Shown here: one piece after another, positions 56,220 through 64,000 of the stretch | Layout: each line of letters opens with the position of its first letter | Numbering within the stretch: position 1 is the stretch's first letter | From: Aureivirga marina | Lineage (GTDB): Bacteria; Bacteroidota; Bacteroidia; Flavobacteriales; Flavobacteriaceae | Direction: 5' to 3' | Length of the DNA: 64,000 nucleotides | NCBI RefSeq assembly: GCF_015767265.1 | Contig: NZ_JADPIB010000002.1 | Coordinates: 124,001-188,000, forward strand | Translations under genes and position numbers: made by a program | Notes under the pieces: model-generated | Told to the model about the DNA's origin: nothing | What the model saw: the letters and a program-made list of their open reading frames with translations, nothing else | Database searches by the model: none

Positions 56220-59066
56220 ATGCCTAGAAACAAAAACATTAAGTCGATTTTAATAATTGGTTCTGGACCTATTATTATTGGACAAGCGTGTGAGTTCGAT
56301 TATTCGGGCTCTCAAGCTATTCGCTCATTAAAAGAAGAAGGAATTGAAGTAGTTTTAATCAATTCTAACCCAGCTACGATTATGACAGATCCATCTTTGG
56401 CTGATCATATCTACCTGAAACCTTTGACTACTAAATCTATTCGTGAAATCTTGGAAATTCATAATGTAGATGCAGTTTTACCAACAATGGGAGGACAAAC
56501 AGCCTTAAATTTATGTATCGAAGCTGATGAAAAAGGAATCTGGGAAGAGCATGGAGTTGAATTGATTGGTGTGGATATTGACGCAATTAATATCACAGAA
56601 GATCGTGAAAAATTCCGTGAATTAATGTTAGAAATCGGAATTCCAATGGCACCTCAGGCTACAGCGACTTCTTTCTTAAAAGGAAAAGAAATTGCTCAAG
56701 AATTTGGTTTTCCATTGGTAATTAGAGCTTCTTATACACTTGGTGGAGCTGGTGCTTCTATTGTTTATAAAGAAGAAGATTTCGACGAATTATTAAGAAG
56801 AGGTCTTGAAATTTCTCCTATCCATGAAGTAATGATTGACAAAGCTTTAATGGGTTGGAAAGAGTACGAATTAGAGTTATTACGTGATAAAAACGATAAC
56901 GTGGTAATTATCTGTACTATTGAAAATATGGATCCTATGGGAATCCATACAGGAGATTCTATCACTGTTGCACCAGCAATGACTTTAAGTGACAGAACTT
57001 TCCAAAAAATGCGTGATATGGCAATTCATATGATGCGTTCAATCGGTGACTTCGCTGGTGGATGTAATGTTCAGTTTGCTGTAAGTCCTGATGACAAAGA
57101 AGAAATTATCGCAATTGAGATTAATCCACGTGTTTCTCGTTCTTCTGCTTTAGCTTCAAAAGCAACTGGTTACCCAATTGCAAAAATCGCATCTAAATTA
57201 GCTTTAGGTTATCATTTAGATGAATTAGATAATCAAATTACAAAAACAACTTCTGCTTTATTCGAGCCAACTTTAGATTATGTTATCGTAAAAATTCCTC
57301 GTTGGAATTTTGATAAATTCGAAGGTTCTGATAGAACTTTAGGATTACAAATGAAATCTGTTGGAGAAGTAATGGGAATCGGACGTTCGTTCCAAGAAGC
57401 ATTACACAAAGCCACACAATCATTAGAAATTAAACGTAATGGTTTAGGAGCTGACGGAAAAGGAGAAAAAGATTATGAAACTATCTTACATAAATTAAAA
57501 TATGCAAGCTGGGATAGAGTTTTTGTGATTTATGATGCTATCCAAATGGGAATTCCATTAAGTAGAATTCATGAGATTACAAAAATCGATATGTGGTTCT
57601 TAAAACAATATGAAGAATTACATATTTTAGAGAAAGAAATTTCTTCACACAATTTACAAACTTTACCACAAGATTTACTTCTTTTAGCAAAACAAAAAGG
57701 ATTTGCAGATAGACAAATCGCTCACATGTTAGGATGTTGGGAAAGTGAAGTTTATAAGAAAAGAGATGAATTACAAATTAATAGAGTTTATAAATTAGTA
57801 GATACTTGTGCAGCAGAATTCGAAGCACAAACTCCTTACTACTACTCTACTTTTGAAAATAAAATGATTGTTAATGACGAAGCTTTCTCTGAAAATGAAA
57901 GTATCGTTACAGACAAAAAGAAAATTGTTGTTTTAGGTTCTGGACCAAATAGAATTGGACAAGGAATTGAGTTTGATTATTCTTGTGTTCATGGAGTTTT
58001 AGCTGCAAAAGAAGCTGGATATGAAACAATTATGATCAATTGTAACCCTGAAACGGTTTCTACAGATTTTGATACAGCAGATAAACTTTATTTCGAACCT
58101 GTTTTCTGGGAACATATTTACGATATTATTCGTCATGAAAAACCAGAAGGTGTAATTGTTCAGCTTGGAGGTCAAACAGCTTTAAAACTTGCTGAAAAAT
58201 TAGATAAATACGGAATTAAAATTATTGGAACTAGCTTTGAAGCTTTAGATTTAGCAGAAGATAGAGGTCGTTTCTCTACTTTATTAGAATCTATGGATAT
58301 TCCTTTCCCTAAATTCGGAACTGCAACTACTGCTGATGAAGCTTTAGCAATCGCTGATTCTTTAGATTTCCCAATCTTAGTTCGTCCTTCTTATGTATTA
58401 GGTGGTCAAGGAATGAAGATTGTAATCAACAAACAAGAATTAGAAGAGCACGTTGTAGATTTATTACGTAAGATTCCAAATAACACATTACTTCTAGATC
58501 ATTATTTAGATGGAGCAATCGAAGCAGAAGCAGATGCAATTTGTGATGGTGAAGATGTGTATATTATCGGAATCATGGAACACATCGAACCTTGTGGAGT
58601 TCACTCTGGAGATTCAAATGCAACACTTCCTCCATTTAACTTAGGAGAATTTGTAATGCAACAAATTAAAGATCATACTTTAAAAATTGCAAAAGCATTA
58701 AAAACTGTAGGATTAATTAATATTCAGTTTGCGATTAAAGATGATAAAGTTTATATCATTGAAGCAAATCCTAGAGCATCTAGAACTGTTCCGTTTATTG
58801 CTAAAGCATACCAAGAGCCTTATGTAAATTATGCTACAAAAGTAATGCTTGGAGATAAAAAAGTGAAAGACTTTACTTTTAATCCAAGATTAAGCGGATA
58901 TGCAATTAAGCAACCTGTTTTCTCTTTCAATAAATTCCCGAAAGTAGATAAAAGATTAGGACCTGAAATGAAGAGTACTGGAGAAAGTATTTTATTCATC
59001 GACAGTTTAAAAGATGATGCTTTCTACGAATTATATTCAAGAAGAAAAATGTATTTAAGTAAATAA
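56220..59066 (+). CDS. carB: Carbamoyl-phosphate synthase large subunit, short form
   Basis: 948 residues. Both ATP-grasp halves are present: residues ~1-550 start with IIGSGPIIIGQACEFDYSG and the second half begins at VLGSGPNRIGQGIEFDYS near residue 567. MGGQTALNL, the loops around RASYTLGGAG, and INPRVSRSSALASKATGYPIA are intact in the first half, and the equivalent ANPRASRTVPFIAKA in the second. The protein ends soon after (YSRRKMYLSK), so the C-terminal MGS allosteric domain (~130 residues in E. coli CarB, total 1073) is missing. It makes carbamoyl phosphate for pyrimidines and arginine. carA is not in the window. Confidence 0.96.
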   Translation: MPRNKNIKSILIIGSGPIIIGQACEFDYSGSQAIRSLKEEGIEVVLINSNPATIMTDPSLADHIYLKPLTTKSIREILEIHNVDAVLPTMGGQTALNLCIEADEKGIWEEHGVELIGVDIDAINITEDREKFRELMLEIGIPMAPQATATSFLKGKEIAQEFGFPLVIRASYTLGGAGASIVYKEEDFDELLRRGLEISPIHEVMIDKALMGWKEYELELLRDKNDNVVIICTIENMDPMGIHTGDSITVAPAMTLSDRTFQKMRDMAIHMMRSIGDFAGGCNVQFAVSPDDKEEIIAIEINPRVSRSSALASKATGYPIAKIASKLALGYHLDELDNQITKTTSALFEPTLDYVIVKIPRWNFDKFEGSDRTLGLQMKSVGEVMGIGRSFQEALHKATQSLEIKRNGLGADGKGEKDYETILHKLKYASWDRVFVIYDAIQMGIPLSRIHEITKIDMWFLKQYEELHILEKEISSHNLQTLPQDLLLLAKQKGFADRQIAHMLGCWESEVYKKRDELQINRVYKLVDTCAAEFEAQTPYYYSTFENKMIVNDEAFSENESIVTDKKKIVVLGSGPNRIGQGIEFDYSCVHGVLAAKEAGYETIMINCNPETVSTDFDTADKLYFEPVFWEHIYDIIRHEKPEGVIVQLGGQTALKLAEKLDKYGIKIIGTSFEALDLAEDRGRFSTLLESMDIPFPKFGTATTADEALAIADSLDFPILVRPSYVLGGQGMKIVINKQELEEHVVDLLRKIPNNTLLLDHYLDGAIEAEADAICDGEDVYIIGIMEHIEPCGVHSGDSNATLPPFNLGEFVMQQIKDHTLKIAKALKTVGLINIQFAIKDDKVYIIEANPRASRTVPFIAKAYQEPYVNYATKVMLGDKKVKDFTFNPRLSGYAIKQPVFSFNKFPKVDKRLGPEMKSTGESILFIDSLKDDAFYELYSRRKMYLSK

Positions 59067-59086
59067 TTTACTTTTCTATAAAATTA

Positions 59087-59126
59087 AAAGCCAAACTATT
59101 ATTTAAATAGTTTGGCTTTTTTTATT
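59087..59126 (+). terminator. carB terminator
   Basis: AAAAGCCAAACTAT / ATAGTTTGGCTTTT, a 14-bp stem with a short loop and T tail. Confidence 0.9.
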
Positions 59127-59153
59127 AGATCGAAATAAAACTATAATCTACGA

Positions 59154-59175
59154 TGACTGAGCGAAGTCGAAGTCA
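59154..59175. repeat. Flavobacterial intergenic palindromic repeat (single copy here)
   Basis: TGACTGAGCGAAGTCGAAGTCA, an imperfect palindrome with ends TGACT / AGTCA. From memory, closely similar GC-richer elements occur repeatedly in intergenic regions of Flavobacteriia. Only one copy is seen in this window. Confidence 0.55.
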
Positions 59176-59180
59176 ATATT

Positions 59181-59276
59181 TTATTTTTCAATATATAAAA
59201 TCGCTTTTCCATTTTCTAAAACTAATTTCTCACTATCTAAAATCACTTTTACGTTTTCTAAAAACACTTTTTTCAT
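59181..59276 (-). CDS. Possible 31-residue small protein
   Basis: On the minus strand an ATG at 59276 opens a frame of 31 codons ending at 59181 (begins MKKVFLENVKVIL, ends ILYIEK). It lies between carB and the divergent MFS gene. The two similar strands (VFLENVKVILDSEK and LVLENGKAILYIEK) suggest an internally repeated beta-hairpin. No homology can be shown and length is short; it may be fortuitous or a remnant of a longer gene. Confidence 0.25.
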   Translation of the reverse strand: MKKVFLENVKVILDSEKLVLENGKAILYIEK

Positions 59277-59304
59277 TAACTTAAAGACATAAACTTTGAC
59301 TTAA

Positions 59305-60534
59305 ATGAAAGAACATCAAGAACATTCGTTATTTAGTTTACCTGTTTTAATTGCCATGTTTGGTTATTTAGTAGATGTCTACGATATCGCAATATTCGGT
59401 ATTCTTCGCGTAGAAAGTCTTCAAGATTTAGGTTTAAATGCCGAAGAAATTTCTGTTCAAGGAACATGGATTATCAATCTACAACTAATTGGAATGATTC
59501 TCGGTGGTTTTGTCTTTGGAATTCTTGGTGATAAATGGGGACGAAAAAACATTCTTTTTACTTCCATTTTTATTTATTCAACCGCAACACTTCTAAATGC
59601 GTTTGTTCATCATATCGAAATGTATATGATTCTTCGTTTTATCGCAGGTTTTGGTCTTGCAGGAGAACTTGGTGCAGGAATCACTTTAATGGCAGAAACT
59701 GTAAAGAAAAAACATCGAAGTTACGCTACTTCTCTAATCACTGGAATTGGTCTTCTCGGAGGTTCTTTAGCTTTTCTTGTTTACGATTTTACCACTTGGC
59801 GAACAGCTCTTTTCATTGGTGGTGTTCTAGGTTTCATTCTTCTTTTTGCTAGAGCAAAATTTTTAGATTCACATTTATTTGAAAAAACAAAAAACACTAT
59901 AAAAGAAACACATTTAGGAAGTTTAAAACTCTTATTTTTTAGAAAAGAAATTTTAAAGAAATACTTATTCTGTCTCGGAGTTGCTGTCCCTATTCAATTT
60001 TTCTATGGAATGTTTATTTTCTTAGCAAATGAAATGACCAAAGCTTTAGGTTTTGAACAACCTGTGGAAGTTGGCGTTTGTGTCTTATGGTATTTTGTAG
60101 GAAATGCTATTGGTGATTTATTCAGTGGACCTTTGAGTTTTTACTTTAAATCTAGAAAAAAAGTAATTCGACTTCTAACTACAGGATTATTTATTTTAAT
60201 GATTTTAACTTTAAGTGATGTCTTTAATACAACAAATCTTTATTATGCTTTATCATTAATCAGTGGAATTATCGCAGGATATTGGGCATTATTCTTAATT
60301 ACAACTTCTGAAAATTTTGGAACAAATTTAAGAGCAACTGCAACAGTTTCAGCTCCAAATATTGTACGAGGAATTTTAATCTTTTTCTTTATTACTTATC
60401 AAACTTTAAAACCAATATATGGAGTTATTCATACAGTAATTATTTTAGCAATTATTTGTTTAATTATCTCTATCATTTCAAATTGGAAATTAAAAGAAAG
60501 CTTCGGAAAAGATTTGGATTATCATGATATTTAA
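59305..60534 (+). CDS. Major facilitator superfamily transporter
   Basis: 409 residues with 12 predicted membrane helices. The MFS signature loop between helices 2 and 3 is GILGDKWGRKN, and FGLAGELGAGITLMAE matches helix 5 of metabolite:H+ symporters (sugar/organic-acid branch). A DxDI-like stretch (YLVDVYDIAIFG) opens helix 1, as in the same branch. It likely carries a sugar or carboxylate across the inner membrane by proton coupling. No catabolic genes adjoin it, so the substrate is unclear. Confidence 0.93.
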   Translation: MKEHQEHSLFSLPVLIAMFGYLVDVYDIAIFGILRVESLQDLGLNAEEISVQGTWIINLQLIGMILGGFVFGILGDKWGRKNILFTSIFIYSTATLLNAFVHHIEMYMILRFIAGFGLAGELGAGITLMAETVKKKHRSYATSLITGIGLLGGSLAFLVYDFTTWRTALFIGGVLGFILLFARAKFLDSHLFEKTKNTIKETHLGSLKLLFFRKEILKKYLFCLGVAVPIQFFYGMFIFLANEMTKALGFEQPVEVGVCVLWYFVGNAIGDLFSGPLSFYFKSRKKVIRLLTTGLFILMILTLSDVFNTTNLYYALSLISGIIAGYWALFLITTSENFGTNLRATATVSAPNIVRGILIFFFITYQTLKPIYGVIHTVIILAIICLIISIISNWKLKESFGKDLDYHDI

Positions 60535-60619
60535 TTATTCATTTTATTAATTTCTTCTTTATTTAAACTTAACAATCGTGAATTTCAAATCTCAATTTTC
60601 TCAATAAAAAGAAACAAAA

Positions 60620-60650
60620 AAACTCAGACTAAAAAGCCTGAGTTTCTATT
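60620..60650. terminator. Weak hairpin between MFS and carboxylase genes
   Basis: AAACTCAG / CTGAGTTT with a 10-base loop, T-rich on both strands, between two convergent genes. Confidence 0.55.
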
Positions 60651-60666
60651 ATATTTTTAAAGCAAA

Positions 60667-62295
60667 TTAAACCTGAATCACACCTAAATTAAATTTCTTT
60701 TCAATCGGTGAATGATTTGCAGCTTCAATTCCCATACTAATCCATTTTCTTGTATCTAAAGGATTGATAACTCCATCTGTCCATAAACGAGCCGCAGCAT
60801 AATATGGCGTAGTTTGATTATCGTATTTTGCTTGAATTGTCTTTAAAATTTCTTGCTCTTTTTCTGGAGAAATTTCTTCACCACGAGCTTTCATCGAAGC
60901 AGTTTCGATTTGTAATAAAACTTTTGCAGCTTGTGCTCCTCCCATTACAGCTAATCTCGCACTTGGCCAAGCGAAAATTAATCTTGGATCATATGCTTTT
61001 CCACACATTGCATAATTTCCTGCTCCATAAGAATTTCCTATAACTACACTAAATTTAGGAACAACAGAATTCGAAACAGCATTTACCATTTTTGCGCCAT
61101 CTTTGATAATTCCTCCGTGCTCACTCTTACTTCCAACCATGAAACCAGTTACATCATGCAAGAATACTAAAGGAATTTTCTTCTGATTACAATTTGCAAT
61201 AAAACGCGTTGCTTTATCAGCACTATCCGAATAAATTACACCTCCGAATTGCATTTCTTTTTTTGCATTTTTCACTACTTTTCTTTGATTTGCAACAATT
61301 CCTACTGCCCAACCATCAATTCTTGCATATCCACAAAGAATTGTCTTTCCATAGTCTTCTTTATATTGCTCAAATTCTGAATTATCAACCAAACGCTCAA
61401 TAATCTCAATCATGTTATATTGATCTGCTCTTGATTTTGGTAAAATTCCGAAAATTTCATCCTGGTTTTTTGCTGGTTCTTTTGACTCTACACGATTAAA
61501 TCCTGCTTTGTCATAATCCCCAATTTTATCCATGATATTTTTGATCGTATCTAAAGCATCTTTATCATCTTCAGCTTTATAATCTGTAACTCCAGAAACT
61601 TCACAATGCGTTGTTGCACCCCCTAAAGTTTCGTTGTCAATACTTTCTCCAATTGCAGCTTTTACTAAATAACTTCCTGCTAAGAAAATACTTCCAGTTT
61701 TGTTTACAATTAAAGCTTCATCACTCATGATTGGTAAATAAGCTCCTCCAGCAACACAACTTCCCATTACAGCAGCAATTTGTGTAATTCCCATAGAACT
61801 CATAATCGCATTATTACGGAAAATTCTTCCAAAATGCTCTTTATCTGGGAAAATCTCATCTTGCATCGGTAAATAAACTCCTGCAGAATCTACCAAATAA
61901 ATAATTGGTAATTTATTTTCCATTGCAATTTCTTGCGCTCTTAAATTTTTCTTTCCAGTAATTGGAAACCAAGCTCCAGCTTTTACAGTTGCATCATTTG
62001 CAACAACAATACATTGCTTTCCTCTTACATAACCCATTTTCACAACAACTCCACCAGATGGACATCCTCCATGCTCTTCGTACATTCCATCTCCAACAAA
62101 AGCTCCAATTTCGATACTATCCTTATCATCATCTAATAAATATTCGATTCTTTCTCTTGCTGTCAATTTGCCTTTAGCATGTAGTTTTGCAATTCTTTTT
62201 TCTCCTCCTCCTAAATAAACTTTTTGTAATTTTCTCTTTAAATCTGATAATTCTAGTTTATTAAAGTCTTCGTTTTTATTAAATTGTATATCCAT
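60667..62295 (-). CDS. Acyl-CoA carboxylase beta subunit (methylcrotonyl-CoA carboxylase-like)
   Basis: 542 residues from ATG 62295 (MDIQFNKNEDF); an ATG at 62310 gives five more residues. It is a biotin-dependent carboxyltransferase with both crotonase-like halves: AKLHAKGKLTARERIEYLLD, CPSGGVVVKMGYVRGKQCIV, GAGAGGAYLP-type loop as GSCVAGGAYLPIMSDE, and VVIGNSYGAGNYAMCGKAYD. The second loop and LGGATTHCEVSGVTDY favour the MCC (leucine degradation) or geranyl-CoA group over propionyl-CoA carboxylase. The biotin carboxylase partner is not in the window. Confidence 0.9.
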   Translation of the reverse strand: MDIQFNKNEDFNKLELSDLKRKLQKVYLGGGEKRIAKLHAKGKLTARERIEYLLDDDKDSIEIGAFVGDGMYEEHGGCPSGGVVVKMGYVRGKQCIVVANDATVKAGAWFPITGKKNLRAQEIAMENKLPIIYLVDSAGVYLPMQDEIFPDKEHFGRIFRNNAIMSSMGITQIAAVMGSCVAGGAYLPIMSDEALIVNKTGSIFLAGSYLVKAAIGESIDNETLGGATTHCEVSGVTDYKAEDDKDALDTIKNIMDKIGDYDKAGFNRVESKEPAKNQDEIFGILPKSRADQYNMIEIIERLVDNSEFEQYKEDYGKTILCGYARIDGWAVGIVANQRKVVKNAKKEMQFGGVIYSDSADKATRFIANCNQKKIPLVFLHDVTGFMVGSKSEHGGIIKDGAKMVNAVSNSVVPKFSVVIGNSYGAGNYAMCGKAYDPRLIFAWPSARLAVMGGAQAAKVLLQIETASMKARGEEISPEKEQEILKTIQAKYDNQTTPYYAAARLWTDGVINPLDTRKWISMGIEAANHSPIEKKFNLGVIQV

Positions 62296-62359
62296 GTTTT
62301 TTGGTTTCATTTTTTGTTGTCGCTAATGTACAAAATCGATTCAAAATATTTCATTTCCA

Positions 62360-62384
62360 TTCCTTGGAATTATTTTCCTTGGAA
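62360..62384. promoter_or_regulatory. Paired TTCCTTGGAA operator-like sites
   Basis: TTCCTTGGAA (TTCC-N2-GGAA palindrome) at 62360-62369 and again at 62375-62384, 15 bases centre to centre. They lie in the divergent region between the carboxylase and DoxX-like genes, overlapping the -33 area of the DoxX promoter. They are candidate binding sites for the MarR protein at 63340. Confidence 0.5.
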
Positions 62385-62409
62385 AATATATTTTATTTCT
62401 ATACATTTG
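62379..62409 (+). promoter_or_regulatory. Promoter of the DoxX-FMN reductase-MarR operon
   Basis: TTG at 62379-62381 and TACATTTG at 62402-62409 with a 20-base spacer, matching the Bacteroidota form. The -33 box is inside the second TTCCTTGGAA palindrome, so a bound repressor would block it. Confidence 0.65.
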
Positions 62410-62429
62410 TCAAGAACTTTAAAACTAAT

Positions 62430-62804
62430 ATGATGAAAAAATTAAAAATCGCTTTTTGGATTTCAACGGTTTTACTTTGTATTATTCCGTTGTTTTCAGC
62501 AAGTATGTATTTTACTAAATATGAAATGATTGCTGGATTTTTTGAGTTATTAGGATATCCTACATATATTATTTATCCATTAGCAATTTTGAAAATTATT
62601 GCCGTTATTGTTTTATTAATTAATAAAGGAATTCGATTAAAAGAATGGGTTTATGCTGGATTATTTTTTAACTTCACACTTGCATTTTTTGCTCATGTAA
62701 TGATTAATGATGGCGCACAAGGAACTGCATTAATCGGATTATTACTTTTAGCGAGTACATATATTTTAAATAGATTTATAGATAAAAAGAAATTCAACAT
62801 ATGA
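62430..62804 (+). CDS. DoxX-like membrane protein
   Basis: 124 residues from ATG 62430 (MMKKLKIAFWISTVLLC); a longer open frame to 62301 runs through the promoter and is rejected. Four hydrophobic segments, with FTKYEMIAGFFELLGYPTYI between the first two, are characteristic of DoxX-like proteins. It probably works in the inner membrane, in redox or thiosulfate-linked processes known for the family; the specific role is not shown. It overlaps the next gene by 4 bases (ATGA), indicating coupling with the NADPH-dependent reductase. Confidence 0.85.
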   Translation: MMKKLKIAFWISTVLLCIIPLFSASMYFTKYEMIAGFFELLGYPTYIIYPLAILKIIAVIVLLINKGIRLKEWVYAGLFFNFTLAFFAHVMINDGAQGTALIGLLLLASTYILNRFIDKKKFNI

Positions 62805-63331
62805 AAAAAATAGCAGTTTTGGGTGGAAGTAGTAGTAAAGCTTCAATTAATAAAAAATTGGCAGTTTATGCATCTACTTTTTTAAATGGATATGAAATTG
62901 ATATTTTAGACTTAAATGATTATCCGCTTCCGATTTATAGTTTTGATACGGAAGAAGCAAATGGAATTCCACAAATAGCAAAAGAATTAAGTGATAAATT
63001 AAAAACATACGACGGTTTTATTATTTCTTTAGCAGAGCATAATGGAACTTATACAGTTGTTTTTAAAAATACTTTGGATTGGTTAAGCAGAACAGATTAT
63101 AATATTTGGAATAAAAAACCAATGTTATTAATGAGTACTTCTCCGGGAGAAAGAGGAGCGGCAAATGTGATGCAATTAGGACAAACATTTTTCCCTAGAG
63201 TTGGTGCTGAAATTTGTGGATCTTTTATTTTTCCTTCTTTCCATGATCATTTTAATGAAGAAAGAATTATTCATGAAGAACTTTTAAAAGTATTAGAGGA
63301 AGAAATTCGTAACTTTGAAAATTCTTTATAA
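62801..63331 (+). CDS. NADPH-dependent FMN reductase family protein
   Basis: 176 residues, flavodoxin-like fold. IAVLGGSSSKASINKKLA near the N-terminus is the FMN phosphate-binding loop of NADPH-dependent FMN/azo-/chromate-reductases; EHNGTYTVVFKNTLDWLSR and LLMSTSPGERGAANVM complete the pattern. It likely reduces quinones or electrophiles with NAD(P)H in the cytoplasm. It overlaps the DoxX-like gene by 4 bases and lies 8 bases upstream of a MarR gene, which points to an inducible redox-stress operon. Confidence 0.92.
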   Translation: MKKIAVLGGSSSKASINKKLAVYASTFLNGYEIDILDLNDYPLPIYSFDTEEANGIPQIAKELSDKLKTYDGFIISLAEHNGTYTVVFKNTLDWLSRTDYNIWNKKPMLLMSTSPGERGAANVMQLGQTFFPRVGAEICGSFIFPSFHDHFNEERIIHEELLKVLEEEIRNFENSL

Positions 63332-63339
63332 AAATTAAT

Positions 63340-63777
63340 ATGGGAGATATTTCTAAAGACATACAATCTAAATTTCCTTCTGAAAAAGTAAAAGCTCTAA
63401 TTAATATTGCATATACAGCAAATTGGATTAATACAAAATCAAATGAGCATTTAAAGCCTTTTCAAATTACTTCTCAACAATACAATATTTTAAGAATATT
63501 AAGAGGAGCAGGAAAACCAATTACTGTTCAAACGATTAAAGATAGAATGGTTGTTCGAGCACCGAACGCAACAAGATTAATGGATAAGCTTTTTACAAAA
63601 GAATTAATTACAAGATCTCGGTGTGATAAAGATCGAAGAATTGTTTATGTAGAAATTACGGAGAAAGGTGCAGAAATGGTAGATAAATGTAAAATGGATG
63701 AAAATGATTCTCTCTTAATGAATATTACAGACGAAGAAGCAAAAATATTGAATACAATTCTTGATAAATTAAGATAA
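63340..63777 (+). CDS. MarR-family transcriptional regulator
   Basis: 145 residues with the winged helix-turn-helix of the MarR family: FQITSQQYNILRILRGAGKP, the recognition helix region VVRAPNATRLMDKLFTKELI and the wing RSRCDKDRRIVYVEITEKG. It closes an operon with a DoxX-like protein and an FMN reductase and probably represses it in response to oxidants or phenolics; Cys in SRCDKDRR may be a redox sensor. The paired TTCCTTGGAA palindromes upstream of the operon are its best candidate target. Autoregulation is inferred. Confidence 0.92.
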   Translation: MGDISKDIQSKFPSEKVKALINIAYTANWINTKSNEHLKPFQITSQQYNILRILRGAGKPITVQTIKDRMVVRAPNATRLMDKLFTKELITRSRCDKDRRIVYVEITEKGAEMVDKCKMDENDSLLMNITDEEAKILNTILDKLR

Positions 63778-63778
63778 A

Positions 63779-63806
63779 AAAAGCTACTCAAATGAGTAGC
63801 TTTTAT
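63779..63806. terminator. Bidirectional terminator
   Basis: AAAAGCTACTCA / TGAGTAGCTTTT, 12-bp stem with a 2-base loop, between the MarR gene and the convergent LOG-family gene. Confidence 0.85.
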
Positions 63807-63811
63807 ATTTT

Positions 63812-64000
63812 TTAGAAATTTGGCTTTAAACTATATTTCTTATAGAAATCATTAATTACATCTAAAACTTCTTTTTCTGTATCTACGATTTTAATTAAAT
63901 CTAAATCTTTTTCACTAATATTTCCGTATTCTTCCAATAATGTAGATTTCACCCAGTCCATCATTCCTGACCAGAAACTAGAATCCACTAAAATAATTGG
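63812..64000 (-). CDS. LOG-family Rossmann-fold protein, C-terminal fragment
   Basis: The last 62 codons of a minus-strand gene that enters from beyond the right edge. PIILVDSSFWSGMMDWVK and the ending VINDFYKKYSLKPNF match TIGR00730/LOG proteins (cytokinin-riboside-5'-monophosphate phosphoribohydrolase group) of Bacteroidota. The active-site region PGGxGT lies outside the window. Not overlapping any other gene. Confidence 0.8.
   Translation of the reverse strand, partial: PIILVDSSFWSGMMDWVKSTLLEEYGNISEKDLDLIKIVDTEKEVLDVINDFYKKYSLKPNF

Noticed and set aside
56220-59066. carB as a truncated pseudogene because it is shorter than E. coli CarB
   Set aside because: Both ATP-grasp halves are complete and the short length is normal for Flavobacteriia.
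59535-59852. Second plus-strand frame inside the MFS gene
   Set aside because: Out-of-frame shadow of a strongly supported transporter with Trp/Ser/Arg-rich nonsense composition.
62301-62429. Extended N-terminus of the DoxX-like protein
   Set aside because: The extension spans the promoter and paired palindromes; the ATG at 62430 begins the first membrane helix as in the family.

Overview
The window is a strongly AT-rich chromosomal segment from a member of the Bacteroidota, most likely family Flavobacteriaceae. Four large secreted proteins end in type IX secretion system (T9SS) sorting domains. Promoters have the Bacteroidota form TTTG-N19-TAnnTTTG, seen upstream of tRNA-Ser, the SRP RNA, rpmH and pyrG. 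The carB gene is the short form, and the aromatic amino acid hydroxylase and GH3/serine-hydrolase fusion are of the long Bacteroidota type. I cannot name the genus. I see no prophage, insertion sequence, CRISPR array or plasmid gene, so this looks like core chromosome with paralogous surface-protein expansions.

Layout. 1-8.1 kb: a 5'-truncated gene with a Trp-rich tail, rplS, a GH3/beta-lactamase-like fusion, a DnaQ-like exonuclease and a triple-module L-domain T9SS protein. 8.2-10.5 kb: two tandem lipase-like lipoproteins with GHSLG elbows. 10.5-14.9 kb: two AraC regulators (one split by a one-base frameshift), two paralogous cupins, a TrkH/KtrB potassium channel and a SnoaL-like protein. 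15.1-15.4 kb: twin tRNA-Ser(TGA). 15.6-22.7 kb: small lipoprotein, DsbA-like protein, phenylalanine hydroxylase, FN3-repeat T9SS protein, dnaN. 22.9-30.5 kb: tandem SSS-family transporters, a CarboxypepD_reg-like protein, pepE, SRP RNA, an SDR, transaldolase and a TerB-like protein. 30.8-43.9 kb: LDLTQN-repeat T9SS protein, pepD, yidC and a 1953-residue T9SS protein. 44.1-50.2 kb: a GT2-murQ-DUF6095-ATP-grasp operon, DinB, a His/Lys/Tyr-rich secreted protein and pyrG. 50.3-53.6 kb: two more divergent lipase-like lipoproteins flanking a rhomboid protease. 53.7-59.1 kb: MalY/PatB aminotransferase with a dienoyl-CoA-reductase-like SDR, rpmH, carB. 59.2-64 kb: MFS transporter, acyl-CoA carboxylase beta subunit, a DoxX-like/FMN-reductase/MarR operon and the C-terminus of a LOG-family protein.

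How the parts fit. Housekeeping genes (L19, L34, DnaN, YidC, PyrG, CarB, SRP RNA) are mixed with cell-surface functions: T9SS cargo, lipoproteins, wall-sugar recycling (GH3/NagZ-like, MurQ) and nutrient uptake. The points most worth following are the four-member lipase-like lipoprotein family, in which two members have a rearranged nucleophile elbow and flank a rhomboid protease; the frameshifted AraC gene; a structured intergenic element near 43.97-44.15 kb; and a paired TTCCTTGGAA palindrome in a divergent promoter region controlled by a nearby MarR gene.
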